A stretch of 64,000 nt of DNA. Origin: Flaccisagitta enflata (lineage: Eukaryota; Chaetognatha; Sagittoidea; Aphragmophora). The stretch covers positions 39,494,001 to 39,558,000 of the forward strand of contig OZ231127.1 of assembly GCA_965153355.1 (NCBI GenBank), read 5' to 3'. Each line of letters opens with the position of its first letter. The stretch's first letter is position 1. The position numbers were made by a program, and so were the translations under genes. Below are positions 14,134-28,737 of the stretch, piece after piece. The notes below the pieces were generated by a model. The model was not told the origin of the DNA and made no database searches. It was given only the letters and a program-made list of their open reading frames with translations.

Positions 14134-16025
14134 TACCGTATTTCTCCTAATTAGCGTCCCCTCACTAATTGGCGCCCCCCTCTTTTTAGGTGCACCATAG
14201 CACCTCTATAAGAGGCTCTGTCTGTCGGTCGGTTGGTTGGTCGGTCGGTCACGTAACGCTCGAGTTGAAAATCTCTGAAAAAGGCGAAAATGATCGAAAA
14301 TGATTCGGAAAAAACGCTAGAGCCATTTCCTTATGACTGTCATTCATTCATTCATTCATTCATTCATTCATTCATTCATTCATTCATTCATTCATTCATT
14401 TCATATCATATTTTTCTACGGTTAAGTCACTTAAAAACTCATATTTTTCATAGATCATGTTACTTGTCATTCATTCACTCCTTCATTTATTCATTCATTC
14501 ATTCATTCCTTCATTCATTTCATTCATCATATTTTTCTACGGTTAAGCCACTTCAAAACTCATCTTTATCATACATCATGTTACTTATCAATCATTCATT
14601 CATTCATTCATTCATATTCATTCATTCACATTCATTCATTCATATTTATTCATTCATATTCATTCATTCATTCATATTCATTCATATTCATTCATTCATA
14701 TTCATTCATATTCATTCATATTCATTCATATTCATTCATTCATATTCATTCATATTCATTCATTCATATTCATTCATTCATATTCATATTCATTCATATT
14801 CATATTCATTCATATTCATTCATTTATATTCATTCATTCATATTCATTCATTCATTTATATTCATTCATTCATTTACATTTATTCATTCATTTATATTCA
14901 TTCATTCATTTTTATTCATTCATTTATATTCATATTCATATTCATTCATATTCATTTATTCATATTCATTCATTCATATTCATATTCATTCATTCAGGGA
15001 TTCGGGAAAGGTCTGATAGATCTCGGGAAAGGTCTGATAGAGCTCGGGATAGGTCTGATAGAGCTAGGAATGGTCTGATCGAGCTAGGGATAGGTCTGAT
15101 GGAGCTAGAGATAGCTATGGATTAATTACGCCTGGCGGGATAGGTCTGATAGAGCTGATAGAGCTAGAAATGGTCTGATAGAGCTAGGGATAGGTCTGAT
15201 GGAGCTAGGGATAGCTATGAATAGGCATCCAATATGGCGAGAATCCCAGGATTCAGGGCACCTCGGGGGGGCATAAGCTGTCTTAACTTTCGGTTTAGAC
15301 GCCAATTTCACCTTGTTGTATTGAAAATCATAAAGCGCCTGTGCCTGTGTCATCATCTACTAAAAAATCACTAGCAAAAGTTGTTCTTCTGCCTTCCTTT
15401 TGCTCTCTGTTTTAGCGGCCCTCTAGGGGCACAGGGCAGAAAACGCAAAAAACATATGAACAATGCAGCGGCGGCGTCAGGAGCAGCGCCAGAGGATTTA
15501 AAACCAAGCTGCGGTCTCTTGATCGTTGAGGAATTTATGATAATAGTACACATTTAAAACTCAAAAGCGCAGTATGTTATACTTTGAACCAAGCATTGTC
15601 CACTTACACACAGCAAGTTAAGACAGCCCCTCATTCACTTATCCAAATCTTATACCGGTGCTATGCGCTTTTAGCTTGAAATTTTATGCCTACTATGAAT
15701 TAATAACGCTCGGCGCACCGTCTTGGCCCGTGTATCCGGCCTTGTTTAAAATGCAAAATCTTTCACTAGTACAACAATTTCTTAGGTTATATGCAACTTT
15801 ATCATAAAAAAAAATAAAGAAACAAAAAAAGATTGATTAAGGTTTGAATAAAAATTTGTGCATTTTTTAATCTTTTTCCCTTCTTTTACGACTCTGATTT
15901 TTTTTATTCTTTTGAAAAATGTGAGTTCAATAATATTAGAGGGAGCGCTAATTAAGGGGCTAAAATGGTAACGTTAAATTATGAGTTTGGAAGCGTCCGG
16001 GGCGCCAATTAGGAGAAATACGGTA
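14134..16025. mobile_element. Tc1/mariner-like MITE with nested hairpin repeat
   Basis: The ends are TACCGTATTTCTCCTAATTA and, inverted, CCAATTAGGAGAAATACGGTA, shared over about 27 bp including GGCGCCCC. TA lies at both edges, as expected for a TA target duplication. Most of the interior is a hairpin repeat (14188-15746). Confidence 0.75.
14188..15746 (+). repeat. Hairpin repeat, class D variant
   Basis: Hairpin AGGTGCACCATAGCACCT, then CTATAAGAGGCTCTGTC and GTCGG runs. It carries large (TTCA)n/TTCATA arrays (14341-14995) and a GGTCTGAT-AGAGCT minisatellite (14998-15230). The 3' end has GGCGCACCGTC, the inverted partner of the hairpin arm, and GTATCCGGCCTTGTT. A truncated - strand relative with GACGGTGCGCC is near 12105-12145. 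Confidence 0.8.
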
Positions 16026-16132
16026 CATGCATACGTTCACGTACGCGAACAATACGCTGCAACTCGCCTAACGGCCTAGTCCACCAGTGACACCAGATGC
16101 ACGTCATCAATTCATCTGCCTAAGAATGAAAG

Positions 16133-16476
16133 AACAAGCCCGACCGGGCAACGATGCGTCCGGGCTGTGTCTCAGCGTGTATTGATCATGTGACATATGT
16201 AGGGAGAGACAGATGGACGAACAGACGGGTGAAAATACTCTCAAAACATCTGGTTGATCGTTTGTTTCAGTGTAGGATCTCACCGAGGCCAAAAACTGCC
16301 GAGCAACGCGGTTTTTGCACAGGCGTAACGGACCGACCGACCGACCGACGGACGGACCGACGGACGGACCGACGGACCGACGGACCGACGGACCGACGGA
16401 CCGACGGACCGACGGACGGACGGACGGACAGACCCTCTTTTAGAGATGCGTTCCTGACGGACGCATCTAAAAAAAT
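16133..16476 (-). repeat. Hairpin repeat, class B
   Basis: On the - strand: AGATGCGTCCGTCAGGAACG and CATCTCTAAAAGAGGGTC, a long GTCC/GTCG run, and CGGACGCATCGTTGCCCGGT before GGGCTTGTT. CGGACGCATC is the exact complement of the hairpin arm GATGCGTCCG. Confidence 0.9.
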
Positions 16477-16743
16477 GACGACGGTTTGATTACGTTACGG
16501 AAGAGCTGTAGCGAAATTGCGCGTATATTTACCTTATATTATGAATATTGCAAAAGGCTCGTTAGGCACTCAGTCGTAATGGCCGTAACCTTCCACCAAA
16601 CTCGTATGGACCATTTGTATTCTCGACGTGTTTCCGCGTGCGTGCGTACGTGCGTGTGCCTCTGCGTGCAAGTCTTTGTTACAATTCTTTCTGGGTTCAC
16701 TTGCTCAACAACAAAGCTGCTGTGCGTGTACGTATACGCGTAC

Positions 16744-16876
<133 letters not shown>

Positions 16877-17019
16877 CGTGTGTGTTTGTGTGTGTCACGT
16901 AGCATACACTTGCGCATGTTTGATCTGTACAAAGCACAAACCATCCCGATGATATGTGCGCACTAGCATAAGTGTTTGCTACAACAAACAAGATACGGTT
17001 GGAGAGAGAATGTATTTTT

Positions 17020-17330
17020 AGATGCGTCCTCGCATCTCCATAAGAGGGTCTGTACGTCCGTCCGTTCATCCTTTGGTCTGTCTGTTGGTCCGTTCATCAA
17101 TCCGTCCGTTACACCTATGCAAAAACCGCGGTTTTCGGCTGTTTTTGGCCACGGTGAGATCCTAAACTGAATTAAAGGAACGCCAAACGTGTTGTGAGAG
17201 CCTCCTTTGCCACTCTGTCATTTTATTTGTCTGTTCTTCCATCTGTCACTCCATGTACGACACATGTATGGCACCAAATTCAATACACAGAGACGCAGTC
17301 TGGACGCATCGTGACTCGTTCGGGCTTGTT
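17020..17330 (+). repeat. Hairpin repeat, class B
   Basis: Hairpin AGATGCGTCCTCGCATCT, CCATAAGAGGGTCTG, GTCC runs, then TGGACGCATCGTGACTCG and GGGCTTGTT at the 3' end. The inverted arm pairs with GATGCGTCC of the hairpin. Confidence 0.9.
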
Positions 17331-17563
17331 CTTCTTCGTTTTGTCGTTTTTTTCTCCGCCTTCGCCCCCTCGGCACATTTTCATGACTAATGAAGTTGAA
17401 ACCACCAAACGGCTTCAATCCCACACACGAAAGAACTTCTATGACTTGAAAAATTGAACGATCCCGGTATGAAGTCTTTGAGTGGTTCTCTAAAGAAGTA
17501 GACGTGGCGAGTTGCGTCCTTATTATTGCAACTAACAATCTCAATCCGTGATATTTACTATTC

Positions 17564-17822
17564 AGCCGCGGGCACGCGATTCTACACATAGGTCTGTCGG
17601 TCCGTCGGTCAGTCTATTGGTCGATTGGTCCATCGGTCCGTCCAAATTACCATTGAATGATAGTCTTCTCAGTAATACTTAAGATCAATTAAGTGTTGTT
17701 ATTATGTTCTAATCTTTTTATGTAATCAAATAGCTATCAATTATGTAATTGTGTTGTTATGTAATCATGTTATATTGTAATTATGGTTTTATTGACGGAC
17801 ACGTTGACCTGTTGGGCTTGTT
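17564..17822 (+). repeat. Hairpin repeat, class A, diverged
   Basis: Hairpin AGCCGCGGGCACGCGATT, CTACACATAGGTCTGTC, GTCGG runs, and a TTGGGCTTGTT end. The 3' arm is degraded. It ends 83 bp before exon 2. Confidence 0.7.
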
Positions 17823-17905
17823 TTTCAACATGTGCGAGCACAGCCTAGTTTCCATGGCCTTGAAAGTCCTTGATATTATATTTTAACTTGTCTATTATTT
17901 TCCAG

Positions 17906-18025
17906 TGTGGGCAATTGTGGTGTCGTGGGCCTTTGGTTGGTTCTTCGCGCCACTCGTTGCCACAATTACAGTCAGACATGGACCGCGACCCGTCTGCGTT
18001 TTAGGTGGAATCGTTTCTGCTTTAG
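17906..18025 (+). CDS. SLC16/MCT-like transporter exon, TM2-TM3
   Basis: This internal exon of 120 bp is bounded by the acceptor TTTTCCAG and the donor TTTAG|GTGAG. It is entered and left in phase 1. It reads VWAIVVSWAFGWFFAPLVAT then ITVRHGPRPVCVLGGIVSALG. That is a hydrophobic helix, a short basic loop (RHGPRP) equivalent to the TM2-TM3 loop of MFS proteins, and the start of the next helix. The GxxxxPxxxxxxxRxGxR pattern fits the SLC16 family. It joins exon 1 to give DSVVVWAIVV with no stop. The preceding intron is about 13.5 kb and repeat-filled. Confidence 0.9.
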
Positions 18026-18534
18026 GTGAGTAAATTGTATATATCACGAGCATCAGATTATACCTTACGGTTGATTAGTAACCAACAGAAGGGCCGAACG
18101 ACATAGCATGGTAGATAGCAACTGCAAGTTCATCTTTTTGAATTTCAAGTTAATTTTACAGTGAAGTTCAGAGAATTACGAACGCACCGATTTGTCAACA
18201 CTGTATATGCATCGACGTCGACGAATGTTTGGTATGATGAGGGTGAGAGCAGTTTTACCGTCGTGATAACCGCCCACCTAGCCTTTGTTGTTGCCACATA
18301 AATATCACAAATGGGGTTCGTAATCGTCATTTTTCTTTCCGTGATTATTGTTGGTTCCTTTTGCCATAATCTCTTTCGAAGGAGTCGCGCCTGTGGGTGT
18401 CGGTCGGTGTTTTATGTTTGTCTGTTTTTCTCTGTCTGTCTGTCTATCTATCTCTGTGTCTATCTGCTTGTCTTTCTGTCTGTCTGTCGGTCTGCCTCTG
18501 TCTCTCTGTCTCTCACTCTGTCTCTCTCTTGTCT

Positions 18535-18538
<4 letters not shown>

Positions 18539-18586
<48 letters not shown>
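18539..18586. repeat. (CA)n microsatellite
   Basis: A CA tract ending 18 bp upstream of the exon 3 start, in the position of the pyrimidine tract. Confidence 0.95.
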
Positions 18587-18587
<1 letters not shown>

Positions 18588-18604
18588 CCTATTGTGTCTC
18601 GCAG

Positions 18605-18734
18605 GTTTACTGTTTAATTCATTCGCTGAGAAGATATCTCATTCGTTCGTCGCTTATTCCTTCCTCGTGTCATCCGGATCTATTCTCTCTCACATTCCTG
18701 CTATTTTCATTCTAGAAGCCTATTTTCAAAAAAG
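18605..18734 (+). CDS. SLC16/MCT-like transporter exon, TM3-TM4 and start of the TM5 signature
   Basis: This 130-bp exon follows the acceptor TCTCGCAG and ends at CAAAAAAG|GTACAA (phase 2). It reads GLLFNSFAEKISHSFVAYSF, then LVSSGSILSHIPAIFILEAY and FQKR. The last part is the beginning of the SLC16 signature around TM4-TM5 (aromatic-F-x-K-R-x-x-LA). The upstream intron (579 bp) contains a CA tract at 18539-18586. The donor is followed within about 40 bp by GT and CT arrays and then a LINE fragment. Confidence 0.9.
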
Positions 18735-18763
18735 GTACAAGCATTGTGTTGTGTTTTGTTGTG

Positions 18764-20127
<1,364 letters not shown>

Positions 20128-20184
20128 TCTCTCTCTCTCCCCATCACTCGCACACTTATCGATCACGATGTGATAGCATATCTC

Positions 20185-20195
<11 letters not shown>

Positions 20196-20232
<37 letters not shown>
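20196..20232. repeat. (GA)n microsatellite
   Basis: A short GA array close to the CT array that follows the LINE tail. The two are in inverted orientation. Confidence 0.9.
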
Positions 20233-20236
<4 letters not shown>

Positions 20237-20413
20237 AGTGTCTCTGGATAGTGTTTTTATCTTGCGGTAGCAGGACCCTTGTTATCTTGCCGGGCAGACA
20301 GCGTTTTCCATACGGTTTTATATTCCATTTCCCTCTTTTATAACTTCTTCGAGGAGAGATCTTATTTCGAGTCCAGCGGAAATCGCGCCTTCTTTCTCAG
20401 TCGGGTTCTTTAA

Positions 20414-20827
20414 GGGCAGCGGCCCCGGAGGAATCGATGACCTATGATTCCACACAGTAATTTCTAATGTCAAAATCAGACTATGAATCACAGATAGGGC
20501 CTCTCAGACCCCAGATAAGACCCCTTAGACCCCTAATCAAGCCTCTAGGACCTCAAAAAAGGGCAGTTTTTCTGATCTTATGTCTCCATCCCAAACCGCA
20601 ACCCCACCTTGTTCTCCCAGGCCAATATCAAAGAATTTCAGACCCCTAATCACACTCATAAGCTTCAAATACATATATATTCAAAACCCAAGACAAAATT
20701 GCCGTCTAGAATCATACGTCATCGACCGCTTCGCAGCCGATGCCCCATTACCTCAACACCACAATGATAAATGATATCAATGGGGCATCGGGAACCGCTG
20801 ACCATAATGACGCTTGAGCGACCTGTT
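20414..20827 (+). repeat. Long-TIR hairpin repeat, class C, copy 1
   Basis: It starts GGGCAGCGGCCCCGGAGG, then ATCGATGACCTATGATTC. The core is a tandem CCTCTCAGACCCCAGATAAG-like repeat. The inverted partner GAATCATACGTCATCGAC is at 20709-20726. A tail hairpin GCCCCATT / AATGGGGC and GAACCGCTGACC lead to GCGACCTGTT. Confidence 0.85.
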
Positions 20828-20858
20828 GCTTTGTTCTATCTACATCAATGCGCGCGCG

Positions 20859-21912
<1,054 letters not shown>

Positions 21913-22040
21913 AAAAAGGGCTGGATAAATGGCTTATCAAGTCGCAGGCTAATGGGCAGGGGCAGTGACACAAAAGGCCGCTCAACCAACTGGGCAGGGG
22001 CAATGATGTAAATACCGCCAAAAGGCGTTAAACTAGGCCA
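21913..22040 (-). repeat. Hairpin repeat, class A, fragment
   Basis: On the - strand it retains GCCCCTGCCCATTAGCCTGC, GACTTG and a CCAGCCCTTTTT end. The hairpin end is missing. Confidence 0.6.
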
Positions 22041-22080
22041 GATATATGGCTACCCTCCATCTCTACGTGTGTTTCTGTCA

Positions 22081-22085
<5 letters not shown>

Positions 22086-22163
<78 letters not shown>

Positions 22164-22168
22164 TCTCT
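22086..22168. repeat. (CT)n microsatellite
   Basis: CT array with minor interruptions, followed by hairpin-repeat sequence. Confidence 0.95.
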
Positions 22169-22211
22169 CCTATCCTTTCTATTTTCTTTCATTCATTCCT
22201 TTTTACTGGTG

Positions 22212-22267
22212 GATTTGCGACTCTACACGTTTCTGCGTCCTTCCGTCGGTCCCTCCCCCCGGATATT

Positions 22268-22335
<68 letters not shown>

Positions 22336-22508
22336 TTTGTTTCTTTCTTTTTAGCCGTTTGTGACTCACCAAGAGGGTGTGTCCTACCTCCGTCCGAAAA
22401 TTTGGATGACGCTAAATCGATAAGAAAATGTCTTTTCCGAGCATTTCTGCCCCTGCTCAGCTTACGATTACTTACAACTACTTATTGGTCGCGTATCCGA
22501 CCTTGTTA
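22212..22508 (+). repeat. Hairpin repeat, class A, with TTTC core
   Basis: The hairpin is reduced to TTTGCGACTCTACACG. GTCGGTCC runs and a (TTTC)n array (22264-22335) follow, then GCCCCTGCTCAGC and GTATCCGACCTTGTT. Confidence 0.7.
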
Positions 22509-23182
22509 TTTATGTGACATTGTTGTTTTTTTTTATTGGTTTTAAGAATTCCAATGAATTAGAAAATTCTGCTGATTTTCTTAGCGTTTTACTCCTAGTG
22601 AATGGGTCTGTCTTTTGCTCCTCCTGACTGATATTTCGGGGCTAATGGATGAACTATCATAGTTAATGAATTATGACTTGTCAACGTTTCGGACAATGAG
22701 ATCGCGGAATTTATAAATGATTTTGTGAATGATTTTATGAATAGATAATAAATGAATTTATGGAAAATGGACAAATGGTGTTTTAACACCATACTACACC
22801 TATAGGGTTTCAAAAATTTATGAAATAGTGAAAAACTATAGATGATTTTTTTGAATTTCTTCTGACAGTTCATTCTATAATAGTAAACCAACCTTTTTAG
22901 CAATAAATAGCTTAAAAATCAACATTTTGCATTAATATTTTTTAAAATGTGATCAGTATATATTGCCTAATACTAATCAGATGTTAGTTAGTTTCAAATC
23001 AATAATCTATTTTTTGACCTATATGAATGGGATCTGCATGGCTGATTTTGCTCTGCGTCATAGGTATTAGTACTAAGTAGTGGTATCGAATCTATGAATG
23101 ATTCTTTTAATTGTTTTAGTAAAGACTTTTTTTACACATGCATTATCCGAGGATAAATCTTTTTGTCCCCGCGGGTATCGAA
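22509..23182. other. AT-rich intronic sequence, no gene seen
   Basis: Short, low-complexity-free AT-rich sequence with only small frames that do not look like protein. Confidence 0.55.
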
Positions 23183-23184
23183 TA

Positions 23185-23800
23185 ACACATGCGCCACATT
23201 TAGGCGGAAAATGTGGGAACATAGTTACCATAGTAAATTTTACTCCAGTAGCATGAAATTTGAACTGGAGGTAGCTTTTTAGTAGAATTTTCATTTAGTG
23301 TTATGATTCAATCATAATTCAATTCATAAATGGGGTATTTCAGCCAAGATGTTGAAATTTCAATATCAAAATGTTGCTGATTTTTCCCACTTTAAAATCA
23401 ATTGAAATTGATCATCTTCAAAAAACTTTTACAGGACCCTGAGTGACTGAGAGTGACCAAAATTGACCGACAATCATGTACATGAGTATTTTAAAGTAAT
23501 TGGATTGAATATTGCACAATTTTTGGCCCCTAAAAAGCGTGATACTGGATAAACATACAAACAATAAAATAATGCAGAAAATCAGTTTTTTAAATGGAGC
23601 TTATGCGGGATTAGATACAAAACACTAATTCTAACATTCATAGGACATCTTTTTGTCATTGTTTAAGCCTATGGTGACCTAAATTTAAGTAATATACATT
23701 CTCCATTCAATTGTGGAGGTTTTCTTTTGCTTTTAATGACAATAATATGACTCAATCCTCACTTAGTAGATCATTTTCCGCCTAAATGTGGCGCATGTGT
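23185..23800. mobile_element. MITE with TA target duplication
   Basis: The termini ACACATGCGCCACATTTAGG and, inverted, CCTAAATGTGGCGCATGTGT continue inward through CGGAAAATG / CATTTTCCG. TA is present at 23183 and 23801. No coding capacity. Tc1/mariner-type is likely from the TA target. Confidence 0.8.
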
Positions 23801-24490
<690 letters not shown>

Positions 24491-24673
24491 ATACGAAGTG
24501 GCCTTAGCAATATCTCGGTCCGGCACATACTTAGGCATGATCATCTTCACCATCTCCATGGCGACGGCCGTGTCTTATCGCGGCTGGCACCGAGGCCTTC
24601 AAATGACGACCATGATCTGCGGGGCGAATATTCTCCTGGGCCAGTTTTACTATCAGCCCGCCTCTTATCGCAG
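24491..24673 (+). CDS. SLC16/MCT-like transporter exon, TM5-TM6
   Basis: This 183-bp exon follows the acceptor CATCGTAG and ends at CGCAG|GTAAGA (phase 2). Joined to the previous exon it completes YFQKRYEVALAISRSGTYLG, the MCT TM5 signature. It continues with a hydrophobic helix (MIIFTISMATAVSY), a basic loop YRGWHRG, and a second helix ending in QFYYQPASYRR. The loop RGWHRG is the usual W-R entry to TM6. A CT tract of about 100 bp lies within 60 bp upstream of the acceptor and may serve as an extended pyrimidine tract. Confidence 0.92.
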
Positions 24674-24675
24674 GT

Positions 24676-25080
24676 AAGAAATGATTCTGGGGTACAAAAG
24701 CTCACCGCCGTGCCAGGGGAAGGAGGAAGACCGAGTGCACAGCGCACCAAGTCTGACCAAAGAATAAGCAACAGGTACCTGTCTACCGGATGGTTGGGCA
24801 GGGGCAGCAATGTAAAATACCGCACGCTATTCAGGAATGTTAGAGATGGACCGATGCATGGACAGACCAACCAACTCAGCAAGGTGTAGAGTTGTGTGCC
24901 TGCGAATTAAAACTTGATGAAACAACTTGTTTCAAACAAGGCCAGATACATGGCCAATATGTAGTGGCTTGCGGGTGGGCAGGGGCAGAAATGCGGGTGG
25001 GCTGGGGCAGAATGAGGCTGGGCAAAAGCTGTATTGTGGCTGGGCAAGGGCCGTAATGCTAGCAAATAACCATTCTGGCC
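24676..25080 (-). repeat. Hairpin repeat fragments, class A (two)
   Basis: The first, up to about 24912, ends on the + strand with CAAGGTGTAGAGTTGTGTGC. The second starts at about 24937 with AACAAGGCCAGATACATGGC followed by three tandem GGGTGGGCAGGGGC-like units, an internal amplification of the CCTGCCCACC segment. Confidence 0.65.
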
Positions 25081-25147
25081 GATTCCGCGTCATTCAAAAT
25101 TTCGCGTTTCCTTCCCACTGACCAAGGAACATGGCCTCGGTTGTTTA

Positions 25148-25738
25148 CTATCTAGGAAATAGAAATCTTTCCACCTAAGAGGTCATATCATTTAATGACA
25201 CAATCACGTATATCAGCTGATTGCAAATCAATAAATAATGGATGTAAGCTCCCTCTGACTCAATTACCACCACCATTATCCAGTTCAGCAATTTGTATAA
25301 GTTTCTGGAGGTGTTTTGGAGTGATGGCTTCCAGCATTTTTGCGTGATGAATTTTTTCCCCTTTTTTCATCTTTGAGTGATCATAACTTTTAAATGGCTG
25401 GGCTGATTTTGTTGCGCAAAAATACAAAAAGATGCCCCTTGAAAAACTCTTCAGTTTGGCCACCAATTTTTTGTCAATTCATCAAAAAACAAAGGAGTTA
25501 TTGATTTTTTGACAATTAAGTCTTACTGTAAAAAAATCAAATTGAGGAACCTTCAAAAGGAATGATTTCATTAAAAGTAAGATAACTTTTAAACCCATTT
25601 AGATAGCAAGATGCGGTTTGCATAGATAGCTTGCAAATTTGAAGAGCTTCATTTTTGTCACCAATTTTTTCTCAATCAGATGATCTTTACAAGAGTTATT
25701 GACTGAAACAAGCGGAAAGATTTCTATTTCCTAGATAG
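25148..25738. mobile_element. Tc1-like MITE, perfect 25-bp TIRs
   Basis: The termini CTATCTAGGAAATAGAAATC and GATTTCTATTTCCTAGATAG are exact complements, extending into TTTCC / GGAAA, with TA at 25146 and 25739. The interior holds two diverged repeats with GGCCACCAATTTTTTGTCAA and TGTCACCAATTTTTTCTCAA. The terminal motif resembles that of the transposase remnant at 27577. Confidence 0.85.
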
Positions 25739-25740
25739 TA

Positions 25741-26310
25741 TCATTTGTGTAGTTTCTAAGCAAAGATGTTCTAGCTTCCGTCTATAAACTTTAAGGTCAC
25801 CAATTATTTACGAATACATAGTCTATGTCATAGATAACTTGTTTCATGCATTGAGCCATGAAAGCAAATGTAGCATTGGACGCAACAAGGTCTTGTTAGA
25901 TACAATTGTGCACATCACTCTCCTGAATTGTGAGACTGCGACATAGCTTAGAAACAGATTTTAAATCATTTATCAAATATTTTAGCGCGTGACCATTTGG
26001 TGCCAAAGCATAAAATACATTGCACAATCACGATTTGAAAGTCACAACAGACCCTAAACATGAAATATGGGTATTTAATATGGGTATTTTTTAGGTCCAC
26101 TTATATTTGAGCAATGTGACCTTTTTTTTTTTTTTTTTTGATAAGCTGTTTTGGAATTTTCTAGTCTGAGATTAATCATGGAGGGAGAAGTGGACAGTGC
26201 TTGAGGTATCGAATTTTATGCTAAATATTGTGAAACAAGTATGTTTAAATTAGTATAAGATAGTGTGATTGAATGTATATTTGAAATATTACCAAGTCGT
26301 TTAATTCTTA
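25741..26310. other. Intronic sequence, no feature seen
   Basis: Nothing recognised except a T19 run near 26121-26139. Confidence 0.55.
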
Positions 26311-26485
26311 AGTTGTGTGCATGCGACTCTATAGCCCGCTATGTCGGTCGGTCCATCCATCCGTCTGTTGGTTGGTCCATCACCGGTAGCATTACTGCTC
26401 CTTCCTATATGCTTGGATTATGCATTTTTATCAATGCCCCTGCCCACCCGCACGCGGCTTCGATATCTGTGTATCCGGCTTTGTT
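26311..26485 (+). repeat. Hairpin repeat, class A
   Basis: AGTTGTGTGCATGCGACTC, TATAGCCCGC, GTCGGTCGGTCC, GCCCCTGCCCACCC, GCACGCGGCT and GTATCCGGCTTTGTT. Confidence 0.85.
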
Positions 26486-27574
26486 AAATGTAAAAATGCG
26501 ACTCCATCAGCTTCGGAGCACCATGAAGAGAGGCAAAAAGCGGCACCGCTTCAAATTGTCGCTCTGGGAGCCTGGGTACAAAGTATGAAAGGCAGATATT
26601 TCCACCGCAGAACCAAATGAGAAAATTATAATGTGAAAGACGTGCTGAGAAGTGCAGAGATGTGCTGAGATCCGAATATAAAGCCGGGTGATGTATGCAG
26701 GTGTACTTGTATGTTTATTGCTGCTTGATCATTCTAATTATATGACCGCTTTATGACGCCCATAGACAACTGTAGCTAGGTTAAGTTCTCATCGGCTCTT
26801 TTATCTGAATGTTTTTACCTGTCTTCATATTGCCAACACGGCTAAATTATCTGATTGGGAGCAGAGTGCGAGGCCTCCGGCATTTGCCACACCATTTTTC
26901 ATACAAATGTGCATTTAATGTGTTTCATTTGTCTGCAGACCGCGAACAGTGGAGTGATTATGTTTTATGATGTACGAAAGATGAATTGTTTTGTTGGCTC
27001 GAGATAGAAATTATCTCTCATCCGCTCGATTTGCTCTGAAGTTTGAAATGAGTTGGCGCAAGAGGGAAACCATCTTTCTCGTATTCCCAGACACGTATAC
27101 ATGAAATCACTATGCTGCAGTATTGAAGGAATTAGGGATGGATGGATGAATAGATGGATTCGCCGATCCGTCGTTCGAAGTTGATTTGGCGTATGCATGC
27201 ACAATATCAACTTGATTTAACTCTCAAGAGACCTGACAGAGCACCACAATCAATTTTCTTGGGGGTAACCGCGTGCGATATTCTCTCTCTCTCTCTCTCT
27301 GGATACAATCCACAGCTTTTGCCATCGTATATCTGGCCTTGTTTCCAAAGTATCATTGACTGAAGCCACAAAATTGTTAGCAGTTAAAACAACCATAAAC
27401 TAAAGCAACAACCGTCGTATTGGCCAATGAAAATATATTCGCTCGTGCACTTTTCTAGCTTTATTGGAAGCAATTTTTGTCAGACAAGTTAGCGCAGCTT
27501 CTATTCAGTCGGTAAACAAAGTCATCGCCACAATTATGGAGAATGGGAGGTTCAAAAATATGGATATTTTTCAT
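26486..27574. other. Intronic sequence, no gene seen
   Basis: A few GATG repeats near 27137-27160 and a degenerate GTATATCTGGCCTTGTT hairpin-repeat end near 27327-27343. No other element resolved. Confidence 0.5.
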
Positions 27575-27576
27575 CT

Positions 27577-28076
27577 ACTTCCCAGGAAATAAGTATTGCA
27601 ACAGCTTTAGACCAAGATAAGTCGGCTTTGAGATGAAATTTTGACCTTTTCTTAGCAAGATTCTTAATCTTCGTCGAAATTTCTTCAAATCTTAGAATTC
27701 TTGGTCAATTCGTTTAGAAATGGCGCAAGGAAACGTAAAAATGTTGCTTTTTGAAGATCATGAAAAAAGTCATGTTTTTTCACTACCCATTTACAACATC
27801 TCACAGACAGCAAAGACTATGCAAAGATGGCATGAAGATCACGGCTTCTAAACGTTTAAGGGGTGGCCTTGCAACTCGCTTGATCTTAATCCAATTGAAA
27901 AAACTTTAGAGTCAGCTAAAAAGAGCGTGCAACATCAATCCTGAGGTTGAAAAAATTGCACAGAAGGTATGAAGACACACCAAAAACTTATTTTTCTTTC
28001 ATTGACTTTTCTTGCATTGTATTGACAAATGAATGAACTTATACCCTAGGTGTTGCAATATTTATTTCCTAGGTAG
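27577..28076 (+). pseudogene. Tc1/mariner transposase remnant
   Basis: A deletion derivative of a Tc1-like DNA transposon. The ends CTTCCCAGGAAATAAGTATT and, inverted, AATATTTATTTCCTAGGTAG share a TIR with TA on both sides. At 27864 the frame reads WPCNSLDLNPIEKTLESAKK, the canonical WPxxSPDLNPIE-W motif containing the last catalytic acidic residues of Tc1-type transposases. An upstream piece TAKTMQRWHEDHGF is in the same frame but followed by a TAA. Most of the transposase is missing. Dead copy. Confidence 0.88.
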
Positions 28077-28737
28077 TATAATCCACACAACAGCAGGAGA
28101 AATGCGATCTGGCATGGCTTGGAAAAAAAAACATTCTCCGACATTACCACAATAGAGTGAGAAAAGCAGAGCGACGCAGAAAACGCATCTTAAATGACGG
28201 CGCTACATTAAGTATTCATTCTCATGAAGAAGTAGAACAAGTAAGAAACTTGGAATAACCTCGGAATCTGAAGATCGACAGGAATGAAAATGGTTTTGAC
28301 CATAATATAGACAAAATGCTTTTACTTAAAAACAATTTTAACTGACTGCTCTTAAGTTGACCTTTCAGTCCCTGGACTTTAACTCTGAGCGACCAAGTGT
28401 TTTAAAGCACAGTAAAAGTGTTTATTTTTGTGGATATTATTCAAAGCAAACAAATTGTTGCTGAAAAGAAGTCAAGAGAAATCCGTAAGAATTCATTTCT
28501 GCATCGATCAAGACCAAAAACGTCATGATCGGTGGCGTATAGAGCCTGTAACAACAATCAACACTTTAGGGGGCGAGTTTTTTTCGAAGCGATTTCCGTT
28601 CAACGTCGTATTGAGTAAAATGAAAAGTTCGCTACCCAATCTTTCCCTTCCAAGATTTTCCGACAAGTTTTCTTGCCTTCCGAGACGGGGCACCTCTCGC
28701 CTCTCCATAATTTGAAGGTCTGGATTTCCGTTACTCT
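28077..28737. other. Intronic sequence, no gene seen
   Basis: No convincing frame or repeat. Confidence 0.5.

Noticed and set aside
14290-15078. 262-codon frame rich in SFIHSF
   Set aside because: Translation of TTCA/TTCATA repeats. No codon or domain signal.
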